From contig JBCCHB010000082.1 in NCBI GenBank assembly GCA_039028975.1, forward strand, positions 6,010 through 70,009: a stretch of 64,000 nt of DNA. The letters are read 5' to 3'. Below, piece after piece: positions 26,231 to 35,199 of the stretch; within the stretch, counting starts at the first letter, position 1, and each line of letters opens with the position of its first letter. The notes below the pieces were generated by a model. It did not search any database and was not told where the DNA came from. It saw only the letters and a list, made by a program, of their open reading frames with translations. This stretch comes from JAHBNG01 sp039028975. Lineage in GTDB: Bacteria; Chloroflexota; Anaerolineae; Caldilineales; Caldilineaceae. A program made the translations under genes and the position numbers.

Positions 26231-27691
26231 ATGCCCCAACCAACCAACCCAGATATCGAACGCGCCATGCAAAGCGTAGGCGAAGCCACGCCCAAAGCTG
26301 AAGCCGACCCAACCCGCCCCGTCTACCATTTCCGTCCGCCCGCTAACTGGATGAATGACCCCAACGGGACAATCTATCACAACGGCTACTACCATCTCTT
26401 CTACCAGCACAATCCCTATGGTGACGCTTGGGCACATATGCACTGGGGCCATGCCCGCAGCAAAGATTTGCTTCGCTGGGAACACTTGCCGATTGGGCTA
26501 TGGCCATCCCTGGAATTGGGCGAAGGCCACTGCTTTTCTGGCTGCGCGGCCATCGGGCCAAATGATCAGCCGATGCTCATCTACTCCAAAGTTGCGCCCT
26601 TTGAAAAAGATAGAAAGCCAGAAGATAACGAACAGTGGCTGGCTTTAGGTTCCTCAGACTGGTTAACTTGGGAGAAGTGGCAAGGCAATCCGCTGTTAGG
26701 GCCAGGTGGCCAGGGCGCGCCCCACTTCAAATCGGGTTGGCGGGACCCGTATGTTTTTCAGGCTGAAGGACGCAATTTCCTTGTCCTAGGTGCCGAGACA
26801 GATGAGACCCAAGAAGTTGCTCTTTATGAAGCTGAGGACGAGTCCCTGTTGCGCTGGACCTACCGCGGTCCACTGGTGCACACGCCAGCCAAAGAACGGT
26901 TCTTTTATGAATGCCCCAATTTTATCAATCTAGGCGAAAAATGGGCCTTGCTGACTTCGCCTTACAATTTGGTAGACTACGTGGTTGGCACCTTTGATGT
27001 CGACTCGTTGACTTTTACGCCTGAAACGAAAGGAATTATCGACTATGGCTTGGGTTACACCGACCACATGGCCAAAACGGGAGAGCAGCCAAACTGGTAT
27101 GCTTCCAATACCCTCTACGATCCAGAGGGCCGCTGTATTCTGCTGGGTTGGCTGCGCGGCTTTGCACCCAACCGCGGTTGGAATGGCACCCTGGCACTGC
27201 CTCGGGTTATGACGCTCGGCCCAGACAATCGTCCTCGAATTGTTCCCATACCAGAACTAAGCGATCTGCGTACCAAGCAGTTGACAAGCCAATCCAATAT
27301 CGTTGTAAATGGCACTCATAAACTGGAAGGTGTTCAGGGAGACACGCTTGAGCTCAAAGTTGAGATGGATATGGGGACGGCGCAGAAAGTTGGTCTTAAA
27401 GTACGCTGTGACGATAACGGTGAGCAAGGTGTATCGATTGACTATAATGGGCAGAATCTGAACGTGGCAGGTACAGTCGTTCCGTTTGAATTGAGCAAAG
27501 AAGAATCGGCCTTAGAGCTTCACATATTTATCGATAAATCGGTCATAGAGGTCTTTGTTAACCAGGGGCGGGCTTGCGTGACTCGGGTTGTTTATCCGCC
27601 GGTTGACCATCTCAGTGTGGTCCTGTTTGCCTCAGGTGGCGATGCAAATATATCTATGCTAGATGTATGGGCGGTGGGAAGAATTTGGTAG
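26231..27691 (+). CDS. Glycoside hydrolase family 32 (beta-fructofuranosidase/sucrose hydrolase-like)
   Basis: A 486-aa cytoplasmic GH32 enzyme. The three catalytic signatures are intact: nucleophile Asp43 in NWMNDPNG, transition-state Asp in WRDPYVF (171-173) and acid/base Glu227 in YECPNF. A C-terminal beta-sandwich ends LHIFIDKSVIEVFVNQGR. It hydrolyses fructosyl bonds such as sucrose, raffinose or short fructans. Absence of a signal peptide points to use of imported sugar. CTGGAG 10-15 bases upstream supports ATG 26231. It converges on the SnoaL-like gene with a 6-bp gap. A diverged GH32 paralogue lies at 33144. Confidence 0.93.
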   Translation: MPQPTNPDIERAMQSVGEATPKAEADPTRPVYHFRPPANWMNDPNGTIYHNGYYHLFYQHNPYGDAWAHMHWGHARSKDLLRWEHLPIGLWPSLELGEGHCFSGCAAIGPNDQPMLIYSKVAPFEKDRKPEDNEQWLALGSSDWLTWEKWQGNPLLGPGGQGAPHFKSGWRDPYVFQAEGRNFLVLGAETDETQEVALYEAEDESLLRWTYRGPLVHTPAKERFFYECPNFINLGEKWALLTSPYNLVDYVVGTFDVDSLTFTPETKGIIDYGLGYTDHMAKTGEQPNWYASNTLYDPEGRCILLGWLRGFAPNRGWNGTLALPRVMTLGPDNRPRIVPIPELSDLRTKQLTSQSNIVVNGTHKLEGVQGDTLELKVEMDMGTAQKVGLKVRCDDNGEQGVSIDYNGQNLNVAGTVVPFELSKEESALELHIFIDKSVIEVFVNQGRACVTRVVYPPVDHLSVVLFASGGDANISMLDVWAVGRIW

Positions 27692-27697
27692 ATATCA

Positions 27698-28054
27698 TCA
27701 AATTGGCTCAAAATATTCACGCCAGTAAATAATCTGTCCATCTCTCAACTCAAAGATGATCGCGTCCTCCATTGTATAGGTCTGTCCGTCATCTTTTCGA
27801 GTTTCATGCCACACCCACTCGATGGCGCCCTGATTGCTGTCCAAAAGAATTCGCCTGATTTCAACTTGTACTTCGCTACAAACTACAAAAAACTCACGGG
27901 CCGTTTGCATAATTGCCTCCGGCCCTTGCCATCTTCCTCCTGGCGAGATAAAGAGGCCATCTTCAGCAAAATCGGCTCCAATTGCGTCCACGTCTGCTCG
28001 CTGCCAAGCATCGGCCTGACGAGCAATCAGCTGCTCGATTCCATTTCTGTCCAT
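27698..28054 (-). CDS. SnoaL/NTF2-like fold protein
   Basis: A 118-aa single-domain protein with the cone-shaped NTF2-like layout: helical start IEQLIARQADAWQRADVDAI, then FAEDGLFISPGGRWQGPEAI, and a beta-rich second half ending DGQIIYWREYFEPI. Such proteins act as small isomerases, hydratases or ligand binders; the active-site residues vary too much to name a reaction. It starts at ATG 28054 and faces the fasciclin gene across a palindrome-rich divergent region. Confidence 0.8.
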   Translation of the reverse strand: MDRNGIEQLIARQADAWQRADVDAIGADFAEDGLFISPGGRWQGPEAIMQTAREFFVVCSEVQVEIRRILLDSNQGAIEWVWHETRKDDGQTYTMEDAIIFELRDGQIIYWREYFEPI

Positions 28055-28130
28055 TTGATTATCCTTCCGATTTCGCCAAACGCATAATTCGTCTTTTCAT
28101 GCAACTGGAAGCTATACCACAGCATCATTG

Positions 28131-28177
28131 ATAGTATGTCTATACTATGCACAATATTTGTGCAATGTTTCGCACAA
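28131..28177. promoter_or_regulatory. Clustered palindromes in divergent promoter region
   Basis: ATAGTA/TACTAT (28131-28148) is followed by GCACAATATTTGTGC (28149-28163, perfect arms with a TAT centre), and the TTGTGC half-site pairs again with GCACAA at 28172-28177. TATACT at 28141-28146 could be a -10 box. Three linked half-sites suggest a repressor or activator operator for the fasciclin gene, the SnoaL gene, or both. Confidence 0.5.
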
Positions 28178-28223
28178 GTGAATTTCATTGAAAGTGATAT
28201 CCCTAACACAAAGGAAGAAGACC

Positions 28224-29564
28224 ATGCAAAAACATATCCCTCTGTCTCTATTCGCTCTCTGCCTTATGTTTGCGTCACTCATGATTCCTGAACGGCTTCT
28301 TGCTAAGGAGATGCTGCAAGAAGATCCGGCTGATATTGTCACGACAGCAATTCAGGCCGGTGATTTTACGACATTGGTCGCGGCCGTGGAAGCGGCAGGG
28401 TTGGTCGAAACGCTGCAAGGCGAGGGTCCATTTACCGTTTTTGCACCCACTGATGCAGCTTTCGCTGCTCTACCCGAAGGGACGGTCGAATCCCTGTTAG
28501 AAGATCCGTCTGGCGTGCTAAAGGATATTCTGCTTTATCACGTAACTCCAGGGGGGATCTTGGCTGTTGATGTGCTGAATTCGATTGGTGGTGCTATTGA
28601 AATGGTTGGCGGGCAGTCAGCTGCTATCACGGTAAGTGGCAGTCGAGTATTGCTTGAAACAGCAGGCTTCGTCGCGACGGATATCAGGACATCAAACGGT
28701 ATAATCCACGTAATTGACTCTGTTATCGTGCCAGAAACAACCTCTAATGAAGAGGATACCTCTGACCAAACGACGACTACTACCACGTCGGAAGAAGTAG
28801 CAGAACCCTCCAGTCCAGAGGCTACAGCATCAGAAGCATCAGAAGCATCAGAAGCATCAGAAGCATCAGCTGAAGAGGTAGCCCTTGATGAAGAAGCTGC
28901 TACTTTACTCAATATTATAGAGACCGCGATCGGTGCCGGTAGCTTTACAACGTTAGTCACGGCCGTGCAGGCTGCTGGCTTGGTGGAAACGCTTCAGGGT
29001 GAGGGACCATTTACAGTCTTCGCGCCAACGGATGATGCATTTGCTGCCCTGCCAGAAGGTACAATAGAAAGTTTATTGGCCGATCCCAGCGGTACACTGA
29101 CCGATATCCTACTCTATCACGTGGTTCCTGGCAAGGTGCTGGCCGCCGACGTTGTTACGCTCGACAACTCAGCCGTCACCACAGCCAGCGGGGATTACTT
29201 CGTCGTTAGGGTTGCTGATGGCATGGTGAAGATTAATGATGCCACGGTCGTCACTACAGATATCGAAACCTCTAATGGCGTCATACATGTCATCGATAGC
29301 GTGCTGATACCGCCACCCACTGAAGAGGCTGCCGTAGAGGTTGCCGAACCGGCACCCGCTGAATCGACTGTGCCATCCCCATCGATGGAGACATCAACAG
29401 AAGTGTCAGCAGAGTGCTCCACCTTCCATCACGTTCAGCGTGGTGATACATTGGCACGGATTGCTTCCCATTATGGCGTCAATACCCATGAGTTGGCAAG
29501 GGCCAATGGGATTCACAATCCCAACCTCATATACAGAGGTCAACGTATTTGTATTGGGCATTGA
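28224..29564 (+). CDS. Secreted protein with two fasciclin (FAS1) domains and a LysM domain
   Basis: A 446-aa exported protein. ATG 28224 is chosen because AAGGAAG sits 6-7 bases upstream; an earlier TTG (28188) would disrupt the signal peptide (SLFALCLMFASLMIPERLLA). Two FAS1 domains follow, each with VETLQGEGPFTVFAPTD, AALPEGT and LLYHV, then NGVIHVIDSV. They are joined by a linker of Thr, Glu and a SEA-type repeat. The C-terminal 45 residues are a LysM domain (HVQRGDTLARIASHYGVNTH) that binds peptidoglycan. The protein likely anchors to the cell wall and mediates adhesion. Confidence 0.92.
   Translation: MQKHIPLSLFALCLMFASLMIPERLLAKEMLQEDPADIVTTAIQAGDFTTLVAAVEAAGLVETLQGEGPFTVFAPTDAAFAALPEGTVESLLEDPSGVLKDILLYHVTPGGILAVDVLNSIGGAIEMVGGQSAAITVSGSRVLLETAGFVATDIRTSNGIIHVIDSVIVPETTSNEEDTSDQTTTTTTSEEVAEPSSPEATASEASEASEASEASAEEVALDEEAATLLNIIETAIGAGSFTTLVTAVQAAGLVETLQGEGPFTVFAPTDDAFAALPEGTIESLLADPSGTLTDILLYHVVPGKVLAADVVTLDNSAVTTASGDYFVVRVADGMVKINDATVVTTDIETSNGVIHVIDSVLIPPPTEEAAVEVAEPAPAESTVPSPSMETSTEVSAECSTFHHVQRGDTLARIASHYGVNTHELARANGIHNPNLIYRGQRICIGH
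28827..28869 (+). repeat. 9-bp tandem repeat in the FAS1 linker
   Basis: GCATCAGAA repeats about 4.5 times in frame, encoding SEASEASEAS in the flexible linker between the two FAS1 domains. Copy number can vary without frameshift. Confidence 0.88.
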
Positions 29565-29570
29565 GTATTC

Positions 29571-30287
29571 ATGCCACACTCTGTTAGCACAGTAACCTTT
29601 TTCCGCTTCGATACCTTCTTCCAAAGGGCATGGGCGTTTGGTCAAATGCAGTTTGCCCATTCTCATTTGCAGAGGGTTGATGGACTCCAATTTTACAAAC
29701 TAATGGGGAGTGGTAATGAAAGTGGATTCAGTATATTTCCTGATTGGGGGGTCTATGCTCTGCTTGCTGTCTGGGAAAATGAAGCAGCGGCAGAGCGATT
29801 TTTCCAGACAGCCAGCATTTGCCAACGATACACAGACAATAGCAGCGAACAGTGGACACTCTTTCTGAAGACAAGCCAATCAAAGGGGCTATGGTCAGGC
29901 AACAGCCCCTTTCACCCCATGGCAGACCTGGACGAAGCGAATCGATATGTCGCAGTCATCACCCGAGCAACCATCCGCTGGCGACGGATGCTCAGTTTCT
30001 GGTGGTACGTGCCGACTTCCCAACGACCTATTCAAGCTGGCTGCCAAGGTCTAATTTTTACCAAAGGCATTGGTGATGTGCCTCTTGTCCAGATGGCCAC
30101 CTTTAGCCTCTGGCAAAGTTTCGATGATCTGAAAAGGTTTGCTTACCAAAGCAAAGAGCATCGTCTAGCCATCCAAAAGACCCATCAACTTGGCTGGTAT
30201 AGTGAAGAGCTTTTTGCCCGTTTTCAGCCCTATCGTTCATTTGGCACGTGGAATGGTCGGCAGCCATTGCCTGAATTAGCTATCTAA
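29571..30287 (+). CDS. Spheroidene monooxygenase-like (CrtA-like) protein
   Basis: A 238-aa protein resembling CrtA, a haem-dependent carotenoid oxygenase. It shares the ordered features: SVSTVTFFRFDTFFQRAWAF at the start, FQGAGCQ-like GLIFTKGIGDVPLVQMATFS in the middle, FAYQSKEHRLAIQKTHQLGW and SEELFARFQPYRSFGTWNG at the end. Such proteins are common outside phototrophs and may serve another oxidation or a stress response. No other carotenoid gene is visible. It starts 6 bp after the fasciclin stop, so it is probably co-transcribed with it, and its last 12 bases overlap the convergent methyltransferase gene. Confidence 0.75.
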   Translation: MPHSVSTVTFFRFDTFFQRAWAFGQMQFAHSHLQRVDGLQFYKLMGSGNESGFSIFPDWGVYALLAVWENEAAAERFFQTASICQRYTDNSSEQWTLFLKTSQSKGLWSGNSPFHPMADLDEANRYVAVITRATIRWRRMLSFWWYVPTSQRPIQAGCQGLIFTKGIGDVPLVQMATFSLWQSFDDLKRFAYQSKEHRLAIQKTHQLGWYSEELFARFQPYRSFGTWNGRQPLPELAI

Positions 30288-31235
30288 TGCATTTCTATCA
30301 CCCTCTTTTGGCCTTCCCACTACCGTCAAAAAACCCATAGAAAACGAGTGTTGCCACCAATAAATGGGCGCATGGATGATCATGCCAGCAACATAGCCAA
30401 TAAACCTTGGCTCCATTGTCTCGGACCAGTCAATCTGTTCCTCTTCCATTCGACTCATCCACTGTAGGGTGTATGGAGCGAGCGTGCCGTAGGTTATAGT
30501 TGATTCTACTTGCCAGCCGCTCTTATCGAATAGAATGTTGATGTTCTTGGGTGAATAGAGGGCAGTATGACGAGGAGTATGGTAGCCTGCCCAATATTTG
30601 CCGAATTTACGGCGGGTATAAGAATCGAAGTTGGGGACTTCCACGATGAGGCGGGTGTCAGAGTGGGCAATACCTAGGAGTTGGCGCAGATGGTGCTGAG
30701 GTCGGTAGTCATGCTCCAGGTAGTGCCACATGGTAATGACGTCCACTGGCTGTTCGCCACGTAGATCGGCAATTTCACCCTTTCTCAATTGGATACCATG
30801 GAATGCCTCTGGTTCATTGACCCACCCTGCATCGCTGAAGTCGAGACCAAGCATTTGACATGGCACATCTTTCTGTAGCGCGGCCAAGAATGTCGGCTTG
30901 CCACAACCCACATCGAGAATCCGGCTGGTTTTTGTCAGCGGATGATACTCTTTGACTCGCTTTACTCGTTTGCGATCAACGTTCCGCTGCTCTCTTTTTA
31001 CAAAACCAGCATATTTTCCCCAGGCCTCTTCGGCTCTGTAGGGTAGATAAGTGGACGTATAATACTGCTTCAAATCTGCTTCTGGCACTCGTGGATTCAG
31101 GAAGACAAGTCCGCAGCTAGCGCATTGATCAAAGTTGAAGAGTTCGGATTGTTGCTCATGCATCATCGCCGGGCTTTGCAGGTATGAGTGGTAGGTACTG
31201 CCATTACACGCGAGACAATTATCAAGGAATTCCAT
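30276..31235 (-). CDS. Class I SAM-dependent methyltransferase with N-terminal zinc ribbon
   Basis: A 319-aa protein. The N-terminus has two CxxC pairs (CLACNGS and CASCGLV) of a zinc-binding sequence often seen in sugar or lipid methyltransferases of this type. The methyltransferase core has motif I ILDVGCGKPTFL, then LGLDFS, and VDVITMWHYLEH for motif IV. A C-terminal hydrophobic stretch (GYVAGMIIHAPIYWW) may contact the membrane. ATG 31235 overlaps the ABC exporter stop by one base (TAATG), so translation is coupled. It may modify a surface glycan or lipid exported by that transporter. Confidence 0.85.
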   Translation of the reverse strand: MEFLDNCLACNGSTYHSYLQSPAMMHEQQSELFNFDQCASCGLVFLNPRVPEADLKQYYTSTYLPYRAEEAWGKYAGFVKREQRNVDRKRVKRVKEYHPLTKTSRILDVGCGKPTFLAALQKDVPCQMLGLDFSDAGWVNEPEAFHGIQLRKGEIADLRGEQPVDVITMWHYLEHDYRPQHHLRQLLGIAHSDTRLIVEVPNFDSYTRRKFGKYWAGYHTPRHTALYSPKNINILFDKSGWQVESTITYGTLAPYTLQWMSRMEEEQIDWSETMEPRFIGYVAGMIIHAPIYWWQHSFSMGFLTVVGRPKEGDRNALDS

Positions 31236-33076
31236 TACAAATACCGCTCCGCCTGAGAATTGAACATCTTGGCATACTGTCCACCAAGCGTCATCAGGTC
31301 AGAATGGGAGCCTTCCTCAATTAGTTGCCCGTCATCCAAAACCAGAATCTGTTGGGCCATTCGCACTGTCGAAAAGCGATGGGATATAAAGATGGTCGTC
31401 TTGCCCTCGGTCAACTCGGCAAATCGATTGTAAACTTCATACTCCGCTAGGGCATCCAAGGCCGCAGTTGGTTCATCTAATATCAGGAACTGAGCATCCC
31501 GCATAAAGGCCCGACTGAGAGCTAGCTTCTGCCACTCACCGCCAGAGAGATCGACGCTATCTTCAAAGGTCCGACCCAGCATCGTGGCATAGCCATTTTC
31601 GAGTTTCTCGACTACTGGTACGGCACCGCCCTTGTCGGCTGCCTGCATGACCCGCTCTAAATCTTCGGCAAGCTCCAGTTGACCAAAACCGATATTCTCT
31701 TGGGCTGTAAGGTTGTAGCGAACAAAATCCTGAAATATAACACCAAAGAGCTTACGCAGCTCGGCAGGATCATAATTACGCATATCCACACCATTTAGCA
31801 GAATGACTCCGTCAGTCGGATCATAGAAGCGAGTTAGCAGCTTGATCAAGGTCGTCTTGCCTGCACCGTTTTCGCCGACTATGGCAATGGTTGATTTCGG
31901 TTGAATGGTGAAAGAGAGGTTGTGAAGTACATCCTCCTTGGCCCCGGGATAATGAAAGGAGACATTGCGAAATTCCAGACTGTATGGGCTGGAAGAAGAT
32001 AACAGCTTTGAAGTTGTCTTTTGGTTTTCAGTTTGGGTCAATGCTCCATTCACCGCGCTCGGCGATAGCTCCAGAAATTGATAGAGATTGCCTACGAAGA
32101 GACTGTGTTCATAGAAGACACCTAGGGTATGGAATAATCCACTTAGTCCATCTCGAATCTGTTGGGCAGCCTGAAAAACGAGGGCAAGATCGCCAAGGGT
32201 AATGCGGGCCAACGCGGCTTGCCGAATTGTATAGGCCCAGACCAGCCCTGTACCACAGATAGAGACCAGCACGGCTATGATGTTCTTGCGTTCATGACGA
32301 AAAACAGCCTCCCTATTTTCTGCGACAAATTGACGACTAAATTCACGAAAGCGTTCAATGAAGGCCCTCTGTAGGCCAAAGAGCCGTACTTCTTTCACCG
32401 AATCACGTTCAGAGAGGAGATCAGAGAGGTAATAGACCATGCGTTGGGCCGGCGCGCGAGCCGTCCATATGGCAAACATATTGTTGGCATGCTGCGCCTG
32501 AGCAATCAGTTTTGGAATTGAAGTTAGCAGCAAGAGCGGAATGAGCAATGGATGGATCCGAGCTAGCAGGGCAAACGTTGCCACTAAAGAGATAGTTTGC
32601 CCTGTTGTATCGATCAGAATCCAGGGGAGGTTACGCATCCGCCAGGTGTCACGTTGCGCGTTTTCTAGCTGATCATAAAAGGCAGGACTCTCAAAGAAAG
32701 CAATATCCAAAGTGGCTGCTTTTTCCAAAATCATGGACTTAGCGTGGAGTTCTGCCTGTGTTCCCAATATTTCCCGTATGGCCTGCATGATCGAACGACT
32801 GATGTCACCAGCAACCAATGTCAGTGCAAACGCTATGACAGGCAAAATCAACGGAAACCACTCAACAGTGGCTGCCGTTTCTGTCCGCGAAACAACCTCA
32901 GCCACTCGGTCAATCACCACCTTCACCAACCAGATTTGGACAGGCGTTACCAGTGCGCTAATAATGGTTAAGCCAATGACCAGGCTGGCGTAAAGCTGGT
33001 TTGCCTGCCAGACTAAACTCAAAACGCGCGGATAGTATTGAAGAACGCGCTGAATGGTTTGCCATTGCTCTTTCAT
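31235..33076 (-). CDS. ABC exporter (fused membrane and ATPase half-transporter)
   Basis: A 613-aa type IV exporter half. The N-terminal 330 residues hold about six membrane segments (for example YASLVIGLTIISALVTPVQI). The ATPase domain shows Walker A GENGAGKTTLIK, signature LSGGEWQKLALSRAF, Walker B FLILDEPTAALDA and the H-switch in ISHR. Such proteins homodimerise and pump lipids, drugs or peptides outward. The linker between domains is rich in Ser/Thr. It precedes a methyltransferase in a coupled pair. The ATG lies at 33076; a short gap separates it from the next gene on the same strand, the GH32 paralogue, whose stop is at 33144. Confidence 0.93.
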   Translation of the reverse strand: MKEQWQTIQRVLQYYPRVLSLVWQANQLYASLVIGLTIISALVTPVQIWLVKVVIDRVAEVVSRTETAATVEWFPLILPVIAFALTLVAGDISRSIMQAIREILGTQAELHAKSMILEKAATLDIAFFESPAFYDQLENAQRDTWRMRNLPWILIDTTGQTISLVATFALLARIHPLLIPLLLLTSIPKLIAQAQHANNMFAIWTARAPAQRMVYYLSDLLSERDSVKEVRLFGLQRAFIERFREFSRQFVAENREAVFRHERKNIIAVLVSICGTGLVWAYTIRQAALARITLGDLALVFQAAQQIRDGLSGLFHTLGVFYEHSLFVGNLYQFLELSPSAVNGALTQTENQKTTSKLLSSSSPYSLEFRNVSFHYPGAKEDVLHNLSFTIQPKSTIAIVGENGAGKTTLIKLLTRFYDPTDGVILLNGVDMRNYDPAELRKLFGVIFQDFVRYNLTAQENIGFGQLELAEDLERVMQAADKGGAVPVVEKLENGYATMLGRTFEDSVDLSGGEWQKLALSRAFMRDAQFLILDEPTAALDALAEYEVYNRFAELTEGKTTIFISHRFSTVRMAQQILVLDDGQLIEEGSHSDLMTLGGQYAKMFNSQAERYL

Positions 33077-33143
33077 GGGGGATTCCTTGTCTTGGGATAA
33101 TTGATATGGCTATTCTATTCAGATTGTTTCCCTAGGTCAACCA

Positions 33144-34769
33144 TCATTCATATATATTCTTCATCTGCCACGCATCCAGTGACTTCAACTCTGCGTCCGC
33201 ACCCTGGGCACGCAACGAAACACCCAAACTATCCTCCCGACCAGGATAGACCCGCTCCGATACGCACTGTTTCCCATTGACAAATACTTCCACCACACTC
33301 CGATCGATAAAAATGCGGAGCTGTAACAATTCGTCATCCTCAATGTGGACGGGGGCTGTCTCTGGCGCACGTGAGCGAACATCTGGTAACGTGGATGAAT
33401 AGGTGTTGTCTAGCGTAATGAGGCTCTCGTGGCGGATGGGGCGATTCCTTAGTTGATCAGAATTTGCGTTCAGTGCCGTCGCATTGGGTACGCGGAAACG
33501 ACGGCGGAAGCCACGATGTTTATAGTAGGAAATACGAGTGAACTCTTCTTTATTAGGCGAGCACAATACGTTGATCTCCAACATTTGGGCGTCCTTGGGA
33601 TCTAGCTCCATCTTCAATTCCATTGCGTTGCCTTCGATGCTGTCGAGCACGACTTCCTGATTGGCTGGCAGGCGTGTATTTCCTACGCTCTTGTGAGCAT
33701 AGCGCAACGATTCGATGTCGCCATCTGGTTCTTGGCGCAATTCCCCATTCTCATCCAGCGTTAGGCGACGAGGCAATGTCATGATCTGATTCCAATCTTC
33801 GGTTGGCTTACCGGGGTTCATGTTGAAGATGACGGTGACGCTGCCATCAGGGTTGGGTGCTGCTGAAGGGGCATGGACGCCGGATGGTGTGGACGGCCCA
33901 AAGTTGAAGAGTCCGCCATCGGTCACCACAAATTTGTCACGAACCGTGTCGTAGTCACCCAACAGGTACTGGCCACCGCTCATGTGGCTAAAGAAGAGCA
34001 AGATGTGCTTATCCGTGCCATCTTTTTGTCGGATGGGCCAAAAGTAAGGACAGGCCCCATCATCGCCGACGATCGTGTATTGGTCATCTTCAATAAAGGG
34101 ATGTAGATATTCCCAATGCTCTAGATCCTCAGAACGAAGCAGGAAGTTGGCGCGGATCTGCTTGCCCGCAGGTCCATTGGGCAAGGTGCCGCCAGAGAGG
34201 GAGTAGTAGACGCCATCCTTCTTCCAGATACAAGGATCAAAGACTGTATACTCGGCCGACTCTCGTGGTTCTGGGAAGGGAATCACGGCCCGGTTGCCCA
34301 CCTTCTCCCAGTTAAGCAACAATGGATCACTTGAGGTGGCGACCATGTTGCCGACCATCGTGCCATGATAGATGGCAATGACTCGGTCATCCTCAGCTAG
34401 AGCTGTTCCAGAAAAACAGCACCTTTCCGGATTCGGATAGATAGCGTAAGGCAGATCCCGCCAGTGAATCAAGTCATCCGAGACAGCATGGCCCCAATGT
34501 TGACGCGTATCTTCAGGAGGGTATGCTTGGTAGAAGAGGTGCCAACGCCCCTGCCAGAAACATAGCCCATTTGGATCGTTGAGCATGGCTTCCGGGTTGA
34601 CGTAATGGTAGATGGGGCGATGGGGATCGTTTTCGTAATTCTTACGGTAGGCGTTCAGCCGCTGCATTAGGGGATTTGTTGCCAATGCGGCTTCTTGTTC
34701 TTCCAATGTGGTGGGGAAGGTGTAGAAGGGGACTTTTGAGGTATAATCTGGGCTGTCTGAGTTTGTCAC
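33144..34769 (-). CDS. Divergent GH32-family protein lacking canonical acid/base and RDP arginine
   Basis: A 541-aa protein with a GH32 propeller and C-terminal beta-sandwich. The nucleophile region is intact (Asp65 in AMLNDPNGLC), and CFSGTAL is present. The usual RDP is FDP (177-179, in VFDPCIW), and where ECP with its catalytic Glu is expected the sequence reads GACPYFWPI (Ala239). SPSGVHAPS and LPRRLTL are further conserved pieces. GTG 34769 is the start, with AAAGGAG about 10 bases upstream. The changes suggest altered chemistry or a binding function. A related atypical GH32 group appears in other bacteria by my recollection, which I cannot verify here. Confidence 0.82.
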   Translation of the reverse strand: MTNSDSPDYTSKVPFYTFPTTLEEQEAALATNPLMQRLNAYRKNYENDPHRPIYHYVNPEAMLNDPNGLCFWQGRWHLFYQAYPPEDTRQHWGHAVSDDLIHWRDLPYAIYPNPERCCFSGTALAEDDRVIAIYHGTMVGNMVATSSDPLLLNWEKVGNRAVIPFPEPRESAEYTVFDPCIWKKDGVYYSLSGGTLPNGPAGKQIRANFLLRSEDLEHWEYLHPFIEDDQYTIVGDDGACPYFWPIRQKDGTDKHILLFFSHMSGGQYLLGDYDTVRDKFVVTDGGLFNFGPSTPSGVHAPSAAPNPDGSVTVIFNMNPGKPTEDWNQIMTLPRRLTLDENGELRQEPDGDIESLRYAHKSVGNTRLPANQEVVLDSIEGNAMELKMELDPKDAQMLEINVLCSPNKEEFTRISYYKHRGFRRRFRVPNATALNANSDQLRNRPIRHESLITLDNTYSSTLPDVRSRAPETAPVHIEDDELLQLRIFIDRSVVEVFVNGKQCVSERVYPGREDSLGVSLRAQGADAELKSLDAWQMKNIYE

Positions 34770-34799
34770 TTTGGTTTCTCCTTTGACTTATCTTGCACT

Positions 34800-35192
34800 A
34801 TGTTAACTTATGAACGCGTTGCATTTGGTCTGACCAAACATCCATCACATGGTTATCGTCATTTGCTTGGGCGATTTGCTCAACATATAAATGGCATCAC
34901 ATACTGGGATATCTACGTGGACGATACGCTCGACGCTACCGTCATGGCTCAGCGGCTGGTTGATATGATGATCAATGCGAAAAGTATCCACTTTAATCTG
35001 GATGGTATGATCAGTGGTGAATCTGACCCTACCGATATTTACCAAAGTGGCGCGCTAGGGGCTGGCGAGGGTAATTGGACAAACTGGGAGTTCTATATCA
35101 TTCTCTCAACCGACGCTTTATTTGGCAAGACAACGTTCTATTTCAATGGTATAATAGTGAAACATGAACTGACTATGAATAGTAGGAGATGA
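34800..35192 (+). CDS. 130-aa protein of unknown function
   Basis: I do not recognise a family. No signal peptide or membrane segment is seen. The sequence is mixed alpha/beta with several aromatic residues (GITYWDIYVDDTLDATVMAQ, NWTNWEFYIIL). It starts at ATG 34800, only 30 bp from the divergent GH32 start, without a clear Shine-Dalgarno, and is followed 7 bp later by another unknown gene. The pair resembles a small accessory cassette; a toxin-immunity relationship is speculative. Confidence 0.5.
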   Translation: MLTYERVAFGLTKHPSHGYRHLLGRFAQHINGITYWDIYVDDTLDATVMAQRLVDMMINAKSIHFNLDGMISGESDPTDIYQSGALGAGEGNWTNWEFYIILSTDALFGKTTFYFNGIIVKHELTMNSRR

Positions 35193-35199
35193 CCAATAG

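Noticed and set aside
28027..28209. 60-aa gene upstream of the SnoaL-like gene
   Set aside because: It overlaps the SnoaL start and the palindromic control region and has no homology features.
29571..30287. Carotenoid biosynthesis cluster
   Set aside because: Only a CrtA-like gene is found; no phytoene synthase, desaturase or cyclase is nearby.
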